Assembly (NCBI RefSeq): GCF_007954585.1
Contig: NZ_CP042382.1
Location: 2,852,001-2,916,000, forward strand
Source of the DNA: Pistricoccus aurantiacus
GTDB lineage: Bacteria > Pseudomonadota > Gammaproteobacteria > Pseudomonadales > Halomonadaceae
Reading direction: 5' to 3'
DNA: 64,000 nucleotides
A model generated the notes under the pieces. That model ran no database searches and had not been told where the DNA came from. It saw nothing but the letters and a program-made list of their open reading frames with translations. Below are positions 20,294 to 29,456 of this stretch, one piece after another; positions within the stretch are counted from its first letter, which is position 1; each line of letters starts with the position of its first letter. The translations under genes were made by a program, and so were the position numbers.

Positions 20294-20935
20294 ATGACAC
20301 GCGATATTGCCGATATTCGACGCGACTATGAAGGCGGACACCTGGATGCGGACAAGATGCCCGATACCCCGCTTGAACTCTTCGAGGAGTGGCTCACCCT
20401 GGCCCTGGAAAGCGAGGGGCTCGACGGTAATGCCATGACCCTGGCCACGGTGGATAGCCAAGGCATGCCTCACGCGCGCATCGTTCTGCTCAAGGGATAT
20501 GATCAGCGAGGCCTGACCTTCTACACCAACTACCAGAGCCATAAAGGCAGCGAACTGGCCAACGTGCCTCAGGCCGCGGTGGTCTTCTGGTGGCCTTCCC
20601 TGAGCCGTCAGATACGGATCGAAGGCGAAGTGATCCAGGTCTTGCCGGAAGAATCGGACCGTTACTTCGCCAGCCGCCCGCGCGAAAGCCAGCTAGGGGC
20701 CTGGGTGGCGACGCAAAGCGTCGAGATTCCCGATCGTGAGTGGATAGAACGGCGTCAGGAGCGTTTCGAAAGTGCCTATGCGGATCAGGATATTCCGCGA
20801 CCGGCGCACTGGGGCGGCTATCTGATCATGCCGCGACTGATGGAATTCTGGCAGGGTCAGCCAAGCCGTCTGCACGATCGCATTCGCTACGAACTGCGCG
20901 GCGACGACTGGAGCCGTTATCGTCTGGCGCCTTGA
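20294..20935 (+). CDS. pdxH: Pyridoxamine 5'-phosphate oxidase
   Basis: A 213-residue PdxH, the FMN enzyme that makes pyridoxal phosphate from pyridoxine or pyridoxamine phosphate. Motifs include MTLATVDSQGMPHARIVLLKG, FYTNYQSHKG, SRPRESQLGAWV and the C-terminal RLHDRIRYELRGDDWSRYRL with the usual RLAP end. The ATG at 20294 is preferred because AGGA lies eight bases before it; an in-frame ATG at 20285 is an alternative. Confidence 0.95.
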   Translation: MTRDIADIRRDYEGGHLDADKMPDTPLELFEEWLTLALESEGLDGNAMTLATVDSQGMPHARIVLLKGYDQRGLTFYTNYQSHKGSELANVPQAAVVFWWPSLSRQIRIEGEVIQVLPEESDRYFASRPRESQLGAWVATQSVEIPDREWIERRQERFESAYADQDIPRPAHWGGYLIMPRLMEFWQGQPSRLHDRIRYELRGDDWSRYRLAP

Positions 20936-20973
20936 GTCGAACAGCGGTTAGAAAGTCGAACAGCAGTTAGAAA
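20936..20973. repeat. 19-bp tandem duplication after pdxH
   Basis: GTCGAACAGCGGTTAGAAA (20936-20954) is followed directly by the same unit with one change (20955-20973). It lies between the pdxH stop and the terminator of the converging proVWX operon. Confidence 0.85.
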
Positions 20974-21001
20974 AAAGCGCCCGACCATGATGGTCGGGCG
21001 C
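20971..21001 (-). terminator. Rho-independent terminator of proVWX
   Basis: A perfect 12-bp stem, GCGCCCGACCAT with ATGGTCGGGCGC around a single-base loop (20977-21001), flanked on the minus strand by TTTTTT. It lies just beyond the proX stop. Confidence 0.92.
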
Positions 21002-21030
21002 ATGCGCTTCATGGGATTGTCGCTGCACTA

Positions 21031-21927
21031 CTACTGCTGCGTTTCCTCGACGCCCTCCAGCCACTCGTCGACCTGATCACGGTTGTCGGCGATCCACTTC
21101 TTGGCATTTTCCAGCGGATCGGTCCCTTCTTCCAGATTCATCAGCATGACTTCTTCCATGTCCTCCGGGGACCAATGGAAATTATCGAGAACGGCGGCGG
21201 CTTCCGGCATGTCTTCCTGGAAACCCTCGCGCACGATGGTATGAATCTTTTCCGCGCCACCGTATACGTTCTTGGGATCGTCCAGATACTTGACGTCCCA
21301 GCGGGCGAACATCCAGTGCGGTGTCCAGCCGGTAACGGCAATGTCCTCCTCGTTCTTGATGGCATTGCCCAGGGCGGCGGTCATGGTGGCGCCGCTGCCG
21401 GTGCGCAGATCCACATCCAGATCATACTCGTCGATCACATCGTAGGTGAGGCGCATGATGCCGGCACCCGGGTCGATGCCCACGATCTGCCCGTCCAGCG
21501 CGTCCGGGTTTTCCTTGATGTCCTCGATGGAATCCATTTCCGTGTAGCTCGGCACCACCAGCCCAAGCTTGGTACCTTCCAGGTTGGGGCCGAGATCGAC
21601 CACGCTATCCTTTACCTTGGCGTAATAATCCTCGTGAGTGGTGGGCAGCCAGGCGGCGACGATGGCATCCGCGTCGCCGTAGGAAAGTGCCTGCCACATG
21701 GCAGCGCCGGAAAGCGAGGACATCTTGACGTCGTAACCCCGCTCCTCCAGAAGCGCCCGCACCACGTTGGTGGAGGCGACCGTGGACACCCACTCCACGT
21801 AGGCCAAAGTCACGGTGCCCTTGTCTTCCTGAGCCTGCACGTTACCCGACATGGCAAGACCGGCCATTCCCACGCTTGCCGCCAGCAGCATGGCGCCACC
21901 ACGGAATTTAAGTTTCATTGTTTGCAT
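21031..21927 (-). CDS. proX: Glycine betaine/proline ABC transporter substrate-binding protein
   Basis: A 298-residue OpuAC-type periplasmic binding protein. The signal peptide ends near GNVQAQ (about residue 33). The mature part has the type-II binding fold with aromatic residues likely to form the betaine cage (VEWVSTVAS, AAWLPTTHEDYY, TGWTPHWMFARWDVKYL). The start at 21927 is preceded by AAGGAG eight bases away; the open extension to 21975 lacks such a site. It is the last gene of proV-proW-proX and is followed by a strong terminator. Import of compatible solutes against osmotic stress fits a halophile. Confidence 0.93.
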   Translation of the reverse strand: MQTMKLKFRGGAMLLAASVGMAGLAMSGNVQAQEDKGTVTLAYVEWVSTVASTNVVRALLEERGYDVKMSSLSGAAMWQALSYGDADAIVAAWLPTTHEDYYAKVKDSVVDLGPNLEGTKLGLVVPSYTEMDSIEDIKENPDALDGQIVGIDPGAGIMRLTYDVIDEYDLDVDLRTGSGATMTAALGNAIKNEEDIAVTGWTPHWMFARWDVKYLDDPKNVYGGAEKIHTIVREGFQEDMPEAAAVLDNFHWSPEDMEEVMLMNLEEGTDPLENAKKWIADNRDQVDEWLEGVEETQQ

Positions 21928-22000
21928 GATGCTTCTCCTTACCCTGCTGGTTATTGGATGACTCTCACGAGTCATTTAAACCTCGTTCATGATCTCGCCT

Positions 22001-22840
22001 TTACTGCTTGCGCTTCTTGCGGAACGCCTGAGTCATGCGATCCAGCAGCATGGCGAGAATCACCACCGCAATACCCGCTTCGAATCCATCTCCGGGACGC
22101 AGACGCTGGATCGCTCGCCAGACTTCGTTACCTAGCCCATCCGCGCCGATCATGGCGGCGATCACCACCATCGACAGGGCCAGCATGATGGTCTGGTTGA
22201 TACCTGCCATGACCGTCGGCAGCGATAGTGGAAGCTGCACCTTGAACAGCTTCTGGCTGCGGGTGGAGCCGAAGGCATCCGAAGCCTCGATCAACTCCGT
22301 GGGCACCTGGCGAATGCCCAGGGTGGTGAAGCGAATCGCCGGCGGCATGGAAAAGATCACTGTGGCGAAGATGGCGGAGACGGAGCCGATACCGAAGAAG
22401 GGAATGGCGGGAATCAGGTATACGAAGGCCGGCATGGTCTGCATGAAGTCCAGCACCGGCATGATCAGCTTGTAGAGCTTTTCCGAAAGCGCCGCGGCGA
22501 TGCCCACCGGCAGCGCGATGACCACCGCCACCAGTGTCGCGATCACCACCAGCGTCAGGGATTCGATCATCGGATCCCAGAGATCCAGGTTCCATATCAA
22601 CGCCAGACCGATGATTGCGCCAATCGCCAGGCGTATGCCGGCCAGGCTCCAGCATAGCAGCGCGATGATTGCCATCAGCGCCCATTCCGGCAGCCACATC
22701 AGACCGTCGTTGAGCCCGCTGATGCCGGTCTGAGTGATTCGAGAAATACCGCGGGTCACACCGGAGTATTCCGTGGTCAGAAAATCAAGCCCGCCTTCGA
22801 TCCAATCCCCCAGCGGGATACGAGGTATCTCGATAGCCAT
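22001..22840 (-). CDS. proW: Glycine betaine/proline ABC transporter permease
   Basis: A 279-residue inner-membrane permease of the ProW/OpuAB family with about six or seven membrane segments. The BPD_transp_1 domain (about 90-270) contains the coupling EAA-type loop TELIEASDAFGSTRSQKLFKVQLPLSLP. The N-terminal 50 residues are hydrophilic, as in ProW. The ATG overlaps the proV stop by one base, so translation is coupled. Confidence 0.94.
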   Translation of the reverse strand: MAIEIPRIPLGDWIEGGLDFLTTEYSGVTRGISRITQTGISGLNDGLMWLPEWALMAIIALLCWSLAGIRLAIGAIIGLALIWNLDLWDPMIESLTLVVIATLVAVVIALPVGIAAALSEKLYKLIMPVLDFMQTMPAFVYLIPAIPFFGIGSVSAIFATVIFSMPPAIRFTTLGIRQVPTELIEASDAFGSTRSQKLFKVQLPLSLPTVMAGINQTIMLALSMVVIAAMIGADGLGNEVWRAIQRLRPGDGFEAGIAVVILAMLLDRMTQAFRKKRKQ

Positions 22841-24042
22841 CAGTCTTCTCCTGCTTCCGCCAGCTGCGCCAATACCGCCCCCTTGACCACCACACCCAGC
22901 AGGCGCTGGTCATCGTTCACCACCGCGATCGGAAAGCTCTTGTCGCTGAACATGGCGAATAGATTGTGCAGGGGTTCATCAGGACCCACGCGACGAAAAT
23001 CCTGGGTCATGGCATTTTCGATGCTGTCGTGGCCAGCCTTGACGGCCTGGTCCGCGGCCTCGGCTTCCAATAGGCCGATCAGCTTGCGCTGCCGATCGGT
23101 GACATAGATTGAATCCAACCCGTTGTCACGCATCTTGTGCAGGGCGGTACGCGGGCCGTCCCCCTGCCAGACCGTCGCTCGTACCTTGCGCATGGCGTGA
23201 GAGGCGGTCAGCACTCGCGACATGTCCACGCCTTCGATGAAGCGCTCGACGTAATCGTCCGCGGGGCTGGTCAATATCTCTTCCGGGGTGCCGATCTGCA
23301 CGATCGCGCCGTCCTTGAGCAGAATGATGCGATCGGCGATATTGAGCGCTTCGTCCAGGTCGTGAGTGATGAATACCGTGGTCTTCTGGGTACGGCTCTG
23401 CAGTTCGGTAAGTTCCTGCTGCATGTCCTTGCGAATCAGAGGATCGAGGGCGGAAAAGGCTTCATCCATCAGCAGCACGCTGGAATCGTTGGCCAGTGCC
23501 CGGGCCAGTCCTACCCGCTGCTGCATGCCGCCGGACAGCTGATTGGGATAGGCATCCTCCCAGCCGTTCAATCCTACCTGTTCGAGAGATTTACGCGCGG
23601 TCTCTCGGCGGGTTGCCTTGTCGATGCCGCGGATTTCCAGGCCGTATTCCGCATTTTTTTGCACGGTACGGTGGGGAAACAAGGCGAAGTTCTGAAACAC
23701 CATCGAGAAATGCCGACGACGACATTCGAGCAGCTGCTTGGCATTGAGTTCGGGGATATTTTCCCCATCAATGACAATACTGCCTTCCGTGGGCTCGATC
23801 AGGCGGTTGAGGCAGCGAATCAAGGTCGATTTACCGGAGCCCGAGAGCCCCATGATGACCAGCAGTTCGCCTTCATACACATCGAAGGAAATATTGGAAA
23901 GCGCCAATGTCTGGCCGGTTTTCTCGAGAATCTCGGCTCGATTGAGTCCTTGATCGCGCAACTCCAGGGCGCGCTTCGGGTGCTGACCAAAGACCTTGCT
24001 CAGGTCACGCACCTCGATCTTGACGGATTTTCTGTCGCTCAT
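22840..24042 (-). CDS. proV: Glycine betaine/proline ABC transporter ATP-binding protein
   Basis: A 400-residue ATPase. It shows the ProV-specific N-terminus (FGQHPKRALELRDQGLNRAEIL), Walker A GLSGSGKST, the Q-loop MVFQNFALFPHRTV, signature LSGGMQQRVGLARAL, Walker B VLLMDEAFSALDP and H-loop THD. The C-terminal about 110 residues form two CBS repeats, which in OpuA sense ionic strength. First gene of proVWX. Confidence 0.95.
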   Translation of the reverse strand: MSDRKSVKIEVRDLSKVFGQHPKRALELRDQGLNRAEILEKTGQTLALSNISFDVYEGELLVIMGLSGSGKSTLIRCLNRLIEPTEGSIVIDGENIPELNAKQLLECRRRHFSMVFQNFALFPHRTVQKNAEYGLEIRGIDKATRRETARKSLEQVGLNGWEDAYPNQLSGGMQQRVGLARALANDSSVLLMDEAFSALDPLIRKDMQQELTELQSRTQKTTVFITHDLDEALNIADRIILLKDGAIVQIGTPEEILTSPADDYVERFIEGVDMSRVLTASHAMRKVRATVWQGDGPRTALHKMRDNGLDSIYVTDRQRKLIGLLEAEAADQAVKAGHDSIENAMTQDFRRVGPDEPLHNLFAMFSDKSFPIAVVNDDQRLLGVVVKGAVLAQLAEAGED

Positions 24043-24097
24043 CGGCTAGGCCTATGTGATGCGTTGGTTTGCGCATTAATCACGCAACGATAGTTGA

Positions 24098-24110
24098 TAA
24101 CCTTAGGTTA
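24098..24110. promoter_or_regulatory. 13-bp palindrome upstream of proV
   Basis: TAACCT-T-AGGTTA is a perfect inverted repeat about 56 bases before the proV start, in the promoter area. It could be an operator for an osmotic or choline-responsive regulator; the binding protein is unknown. Confidence 0.4.
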
Positions 24111-24154
24111 CAATGGCCTCGCATCATACCGGCTAATGAATATGCCTTCAAACC

Positions 24155-24179
24155 ATAAAAAATAGTGATAAAAATCACT
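24155..24179 (-). terminator. Terminator overlapping the end of the acetyltransferase gene
   Basis: On the minus strand AGTGAT-TTTT-ATCACT (stem 24164-24169 with 24174-24179) is followed by ATTTTTT. The stem includes the stop codon of the upstream gene. It separates that gene from proV, which follows in the same direction. Confidence 0.75.
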
Positions 24180-26922
24180 CCACCTGGCTTTCCAGGCGGT
24201 GCCGCTGCCAGTCGCTCTGGGGCTCATTGAGACTCAGGGTGCAGTCCACTACCTGCTCTTCCATGTTGTAACGCATCTTGAAACCCAGATGTTTCATCAG
24301 ACCGCGCATGGGATGATTACTCATCAATACCTTGCCGATCATCTCCAGAGTTCCCACGTCTTTGCAGTATCTGATCATTTTCTTCATCAGCAGACTGCCA
24401 AGCCCCTGGCCCTGCATATCGTCACGAATGATGACCGAGAATTCGGTGCGAATATTGTCGGAATCGTTCCATACCCGCACCACTCCCAGCATTTCCTTGC
24501 TGCCGTCTTCGAGATGGTATTCGGCGATGAACGCCATCTGTCGATCGTAGTTGATACTGGTGAGAATTGAGAGATCCCGCTGACTGAGATCCGCCTTGTT
24601 GTGGAAGTAACGAAAGCGAATGCTCTCTTCGGAAAGATGGTTATGGAACCTGTTGATCAAGGGCGCATCCTCCGCGCGCACCGGACGCACTTCGACCTGC
24701 ATGCCGTTTTTCAGGGTCACCCATTCTCTCAGCTCTTCCGGATACGGCATGATCGCATGACGCGCCGGAGCGCCAAGATCCATGGTGAAATCCAGCGCGA
24801 TCAAGCCGTCCCGGTTGAGCAGCAGCGGATTGATTTCCAGTCCCTTGAGTTCCACCAGATCCGACGCCATCTGGGAAAGCCTGACCAGGAATTCGCACAG
24901 GCGTTGAATGTCTCGCTGGGCGTCTCGGGAATGTTCGAGAATCAGCTTGGCGGCGTGAGTGTTCTTGATCAGGTCTCTTGCCAGGTTCATGTTCAACGGC
25001 GGCAGCGCCACCTGACGATCCGCCAGCACGTTGACCTTGTAGCCACCGAAGCCGAACACGATGACAGGGCCGAACACCGGATCCCGAGTGATCCCGGCGC
25101 ACAGCTGCATGTAATGTCGCCCGCGCAGCATGGGCTGCAGGCAGTATTCGCGTATATTGATATCCGGGTAGGTTTCGTGCATCTTGGCGCTCATGCGAGC
25201 GATGCCCTCGGCCACCTCTTCCGGGGTATCCAGGTCGTGCAACAGTCCCGCGGAAAGCTTGTAGGGATGTCGCCGATAGCAGAACGGCTCGCAGTTGCCC
25301 TCGTGTATCGCCTTGAGCGCCATCGGCGCCTTGAAGGTCGCTGCAACCTCGCGGCCTTCTTCGGGTGTCTGCACGTATCGATTTGCTGCCGTGGTGATGC
25401 CGTAGGCGTCGAGGATCTGCGCGGTTTCGGAATGGCTCAGGCAGCTGCGTCCTTCCTGCTTCACCTGCTGGATCAGGTCTCGGCAAGCCTCACGGGACGC
25501 CTTGCTGGTGGTGAACGGAATGCTGGGGGGCGTTTCCTGCAGCAATGTCTGTACCCGCTGGTAGTTCACCATGTGCATGAAGGCCTTGACTGCCTTCTCC
25601 GGGGAGATATAGGTAGGAATTCCTGCCAGGTTGCATTCGTAACGCGCGGAAACCGCTTCTTCCATGCCCATCCAACTGGTCAACAGGTTGCGACGAAAGC
25701 TTTTACGATGGGCCACGATGGCCTGAGCGGTCATCTTGGAAGGCGCCAGCCGCGTGGGTGCATGCACCAGCAGAATGGTATCCACGTTGGGATCCTGGGC
25801 AATGATCTCCATGGCCTCGACAAAGCGCTCCGGCGTGGCGTCACCGCCAAGATCCACCGGGTTGTGTCCGGGCAGGGAAACATCGAAATCGCCTTCGATC
25901 AGCGCGTTCTGGGTGGCGTCGTCGAACTGCGAAAGCCGTCCCCCGGCGCTGATCAACTTGTCGATAGCCAGCATCGCCGGCCCCAGGCCGTTGGACACGA
26001 TCGCCAGACGATCACCACGCAGCGGCTTCATGCGAGTCAGGGTTTCCAAGGCATCGAATAGTTCATCGGAATCGTCCACTCGCACCACCCCGGCCCGGGC
26101 CAGGGCCGCGTCGAATACCACATCGCGATGAAGCAGGCCCGGCGTCGGCGGCAGCTCGCTGATATCCGACTGCGCCGTGCGCCCGCTCTTGATGGCCAGT
26201 ACCAGGCGGTTGCGAGAGGATTCCCGCAGCGCCGTCATGAAGTGCTGGGAATCCTGGATGTATTCCAGGTGCAGCAGCATCGCCTGAGCAGGGGAGTACT
26301 GATTGATGTAGTCGATCAGGTCCGGAAGCATGACGTCGATGCTGTTGCCCAGGGTGATGAGATGGGAAAAACCGATTCCCTTGCCCGCGGCCCAGTCCAT
26401 CATCGCATTGCCCAGCATGCCGGACTGCCCCAGGTACGCTACACGTCCCGGTTTGACTGGCTGACTGGCATAGGTCGCGTTCAGCTTGCGCCCCGGCACG
26501 ATCAGCCCGAGACATTCCGGTCCCAGCACGCGCATGCCGCAACATCGCGCCGCGTCCAGCATCCGCTCGCGAATCGAGCCGCTGTCGCTTTTTTTCGTAT
26601 CCAGATAGGCGCCGCCGGAAAGTACCAGGGCCGCTTTCACGCCCAGTTGTCCCAGCTGCTCGATGGCCTGAGGCACCGTGGCGATCGGCGAACAGAGAAT
26701 CGCCAGATCCGGGACCTTGGAAAGGCGTGAGATGCGGCGCACGCAGGGCTGGCCGAACACCGTGGCATAACCCTTGGGATTGACCACTTCGATGGTACCG
26801 GGAAAACCCGCTTCCTGGAGATTGCGAACCACTATTCCTCCCATGGAAGCGGGCTTCTCAGAAGCGCCGATGATCGCCAGACTGTTCGGCTCGAAGAAAT
26901 TGTGCAGGAAGCGGGTACTCAA
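24175..26922 (-). CDS. Pat-type protein lysine acetyltransferase (acyl-CoA synthetase-like plus GNAT)
   Basis: A 915-residue protein built as in Pat/YfiQ. Residues about 1-460 form an NDP-forming acyl-CoA synthetase-like CoA-binding region (NSLAIIGASEKPASMGG), about 480-700 an ATP-grasp-like region, and about 735-890 a GNAT acetyltransferase domain (FRYFHNKADLSQRDLS; DDMQGQGLGSLLMKKMI is the acetyl-CoA loop). Such enzymes acetylate a lysine in acyl-CoA synthetases and so switch them off. The start is TTG 26922, supported by GGAGG eight bases upstream. It is divergent from a deacetylase-family gene. Whether the synthetase-like half is catalytic is not known. Confidence 0.92.
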   Translation of the reverse strand: MSTRFLHNFFEPNSLAIIGASEKPASMGGIVVRNLQEAGFPGTIEVVNPKGYATVFGQPCVRRISRLSKVPDLAILCSPIATVPQAIEQLGQLGVKAALVLSGGAYLDTKKSDSGSIRERMLDAARCCGMRVLGPECLGLIVPGRKLNATYASQPVKPGRVAYLGQSGMLGNAMMDWAAGKGIGFSHLITLGNSIDVMLPDLIDYINQYSPAQAMLLHLEYIQDSQHFMTALRESSRNRLVLAIKSGRTAQSDISELPPTPGLLHRDVVFDAALARAGVVRVDDSDELFDALETLTRMKPLRGDRLAIVSNGLGPAMLAIDKLISAGGRLSQFDDATQNALIEGDFDVSLPGHNPVDLGGDATPERFVEAMEIIAQDPNVDTILLVHAPTRLAPSKMTAQAIVAHRKSFRRNLLTSWMGMEEAVSARYECNLAGIPTYISPEKAVKAFMHMVNYQRVQTLLQETPPSIPFTTSKASREACRDLIQQVKQEGRSCLSHSETAQILDAYGITTAANRYVQTPEEGREVAATFKAPMALKAIHEGNCEPFCYRRHPYKLSAGLLHDLDTPEEVAEGIARMSAKMHETYPDINIREYCLQPMLRGRHYMQLCAGITRDPVFGPVIVFGFGGYKVNVLADRQVALPPLNMNLARDLIKNTHAAKLILEHSRDAQRDIQRLCEFLVRLSQMASDLVELKGLEINPLLLNRDGLIALDFTMDLGAPARHAIMPYPEELREWVTLKNGMQVEVRPVRAEDAPLINRFHNHLSEESIRFRYFHNKADLSQRDLSILTSINYDRQMAFIAEYHLEDGSKEMLGVVRVWNDSDNIRTEFSVIIRDDMQGQGLGSLLMKKMIRYCKDVGTLEMIGKVLMSNHPMRGLMKHLGFKMRYNMEEQVVDCTLSLNEPQSDWQRHRLESQVE

Positions 26923-27044
26923 GGGTCTATCCTCCGTGTTAAGCGAATGAATCCGTCGATGGTTTCACTTGGCCTACGACTTATTGACACTACTCTAATA
27001 GGAACCAGACCCCTTATGGTCAGAGTGAACCTGTGGAGTCCGCC

Positions 27045-28001
27045 ATGATCACCTCCTATATTACCCACCCTACCTGTTTCGATCATTTCATGGGACCGGA
27101 ACACCCGGAAAGCCCCAAACGTCTGGAGGCCATTCACGCTCAGCTATCCCTTGACGGCGTGCTGCAGCAGACCATGCAGACGGACGCCAAACCCGCAACG
27201 CAAGAACAAGTCGCCCGGGTCCACCCGCTTCGGCACATGCAGTCGCTGCAGGACTGCGTGCCGGAGCATGGCATGATTTCCCTGGACAGCGACACCTTGA
27301 TGAACTCGTTTTCCCTCGAGGCGTCGCTGCTGGCGGCGGGAGCGGTGGTGCGCGGAGTGGATCAGGTCTATCGTCGCCAGGCGGACAACGTCTTCTGCGC
27401 GGTGCGCCCGCCCGGCCACCATGCGGAAGCGTCGGAAGCCATGGGATTCTGCTTCTACAACAGCGTGGCGATCGGCGCCGCTCACGCCAAGGCCCGCTAT
27501 CACGCCCAGCGCGTCGCCATCATCGATTTCGACGTGCATCAGTGCAACGGCACCGTGGACATCTTCAAGGACGACCCCAGCGTTCTGGTCTGCACCAGCT
27601 TTCAGTATCCCTTCTACCCCTGGCGCTACCTGCGCGACGAACATCACAACATCGTCAATACGCGCCTGCCCGCCGGCACGGATGGGCCGGCCTTCCGCCA
27701 GGCCATCGAAAAGGACTGGCTGCCGGCACTGCATGCCTTCAAGCCGGAAATCCTACTGGTCTCCGCAGGCTTCGACGCGCATCGAGAAGATCCAATGGCG
27801 GAATTGAACCTGGAAGACGAGGATTACCACTGGGTGACTCAGCTTTGCATGGAGATTGCCGCGCTCTACGCGGAAAATCGACTGGTGTCGGTGCTCGAGG
27901 GCGGCTACTGCCTGGAAGCGCTGGGCCGCGGCGTCAGCGCCCATGTCAAGGCGCTGCTTGGCCAGCCTTACAAGATATGTGATTCCTACCTGGCGCGTTG
28001 A
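27045..28001 (+). CDS. Histone deacetylase family protein (class II-like amidohydrolase)
   Basis: A 318-residue zinc-dependent deacetylase-family protein. Active-site motifs are complete: RPPGHHAE (the His pair), DFDVHQCNGT (zinc Asp and His), SAGFDAHREDP (second zinc Asp) and the C-terminal LEGGYC. The start is ATG 27045 with GGAG six bases upstream, not the GTG at 27033. Bacterial members remove acetyl groups from proteins, as AcuC does, or from polyamines. It is divergent from a Pat-type acetyltransferase, so protein deacetylation is the favoured role. Its last 16 bases overlap the convergent fdhD. Confidence 0.92.
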   Translation: MITSYITHPTCFDHFMGPEHPESPKRLEAIHAQLSLDGVLQQTMQTDAKPATQEQVARVHPLRHMQSLQDCVPEHGMISLDSDTLMNSFSLEASLLAAGAVVRGVDQVYRRQADNVFCAVRPPGHHAEASEAMGFCFYNSVAIGAAHAKARYHAQRVAIIDFDVHQCNGTVDIFKDDPSVLVCTSFQYPFYPWRYLRDEHHNIVNTRLPAGTDGPAFRQAIEKDWLPALHAFKPEILLVSAGFDAHREDPMAELNLEDEDYHWVTQLCMEIAALYAENRLVSVLEGGYCLEALGRGVSAHVKALLGQPYKICDSYLAR

Positions 28002-28879
28002 CGATCTCCGGGTCGAGGCACCGGGACGGCGTCCAGCTCGAGCCGTCCCGACGCGTGAATCGCCTGGAAATGGCGCCCCTTGGCCCGGGCGATCAGCATC
28101 ACGCCGAAACGATTGGCCAGTTCGACGCCGTTCTGGGTGACCCCGGAGCGGGAAATCAGAATGCTGATACCCATCTGCGCCACCTTGAGCACCATTTCCG
28201 AGGTCAGCCGACCGGTGGTATAGAAACTGTCCGGCTGCTCCACGCCGGGCTGCTCCACGCCGGGCTGCGTCATGAGCCATTGGCGCCCCGCCAAGGTATC
28301 CACCGCGTTGTGTCGCCCCACGTCTTCGACGAAATCCAGCACCTGATCCCCGCGGCAAAGCGCACAACCATGTACCGCTCCGGCGCTACGGTAGGTTTCG
28401 TTATAGGCTCCCAGATTTTCCAGCAGCTGATAAAGCACCGACTGGCGCAGGCCGGCGCCCACCAACGGCCTGGCATCCGTGGCTTCGAGCAGGCGCCCGA
28501 AAACGGTTCCCTGCCCGCAGCCGGTGGTCACGGTACGCCGACCAAGACGCTCCTCGATATCCTCCGGGATATGACGACTGACCACTGCCGCGGATTCCAC
28601 TTCCCAATCGACGAACACCGCTTCCAGATCCTCACGGGCCCCGATCAAGCCCTGATTGCGCAGATAGCCGACCACCAAGGCTTCAGGATCCGCGCCCAGG
28701 GTCATCAAGGTGACGATTTCCCGTCGGTTCAGGTAGACCGTCAAGGCACGCTCCGCGGCGATGGACTGGGACCGCATGACGCCATATTCATCCATCACCT
28801 GAATTTCCAGCGTCGCGGGCAGCCGCGCATGGCTTAAACGGATTTGGCTGGAAACAGGATGAGAGGAATCCGTAGGCAT
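27986..28879 (-). CDS. fdhD: Formate dehydrogenase sulfurtransferase FdhD
   Basis: A 297-residue FdhD, which carries sulfur from IscS to the molybdenum cofactor of formate dehydrogenase. The catalytic CxxC is in HGCALCRGDQ, and the family motifs VTTGCGQGT, DVGRHNAVD, YTTGRLTSEMV and SRSGVTQNGVELA are present. An in-frame 15-bp duplication gives GVEQPGVEQP. AAGGAG precedes the ATG. It is divergent from the formate dehydrogenase operon it serves. Confidence 0.95.
   Translation of the reverse strand: MPTDSSHPVSSQIRLSHARLPATLEIQVMDEYGVMRSQSIAAERALTVYLNRREIVTLMTLGADPEALVVGYLRNQGLIGAREDLEAVFVDWEVESAAVVSRHIPEDIEERLGRRTVTTGCGQGTVFGRLLEATDARPLVGAGLRQSVLYQLLENLGAYNETYRSAGAVHGCALCRGDQVLDFVEDVGRHNAVDTLAGRQWLMTQPGVEQPGVEQPDSFYTTGRLTSEMVLKVAQMGISILISRSGVTQNGVELANRFGVMLIARAKGRHFQAIHASGRLELDAVPVPRPGDRQRAR
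28233..28262. repeat. 15-bp tandem duplication inside fdhD
   Basis: GGCTGCTCCACGCCG occurs at 28233-28247 and again at 28248-28262, with a third partial copy of six bases. It adds five residues (GVEQP) to a variable loop between GRQWLMTQP and DSFYTTGR and keeps the frame. Confidence 0.9.
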
Positions 28880-28997
28880 TAAATACTCCTTGGAAACTTG
28901 CTGAATCTTGTCACCCGCAGGTCAAGCGACTTGACCCGGCAATGACGAAGGCGTCTCATGGGTGATATTACCGCTTGGCAGGAGAGTGTTCCCATCC

Positions 28998-29456
28998 ATG
29001 GCATCTGATACGTCGCTTTCTGACCGTCGTCAAGCAACCTACCGCAAGACCCTGAGCTTTGCCTTGGAGGCAAGCACCCACACAGTCAAGGGATTCAGCG
29101 CCACCCAATGGCGTATTGCTGATCTGGCACCGAATGCGACCGGGCCTTTTGTGGTCGATCTGCAACTCTATATGACCGAACGGGCCGCCTACCGCTTCAA
29201 TCTGCAAAGCGACACACCGCGGCTTTTTCTGCGCTGCGGCTTTTCCGGCACGACCCCCGATCCCAAGGCGATCACCGCGAGTCAGGAAGTCGCCGCCGCC
29301 TGGATGGACGGCGAGCAGCAGGTGCTGGAAGTTGCCATGCCTCTAGCCATTCAGCTATGGCTCGAAGCGTATCTGGCTCGCTATGGTGAGGCGCCGGTGG
29401 AAGGCCGCAAGAAAAAGCGCAAGGGAGCCGGTCGCTCCCGGGAGAATCTGACATGA
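28998..29456 (+). CDS. DUF3305 protein, formate dehydrogenase cluster
   Basis: A 152-residue protein of the DUF3305 type, found in formate dehydrogenase clusters of halophilic and marine gammaproteobacteria; its function is unknown. The visible core is PFVVDLQLYMTERAAYRFNL and PRLFLRCGF, ending in a lysine/arginine-rich tail (GRKKKRKGAGR). The start at 28998 follows AGGAG at a rather long distance; a GTG at 28962 is possible. It overlaps the next gene by four bases. It is the first gene of the plus-strand operon. Confidence 0.75.
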   Translation: MASDTSLSDRRQATYRKTLSFALEASTHTVKGFSATQWRIADLAPNATGPFVVDLQLYMTERAAYRFNLQSDTPRLFLRCGFSGTTPDPKAITASQEVAAAWMDGEQQVLEVAMPLAIQLWLEAYLARYGEAPVEGRKKKRKGAGRSRENLT

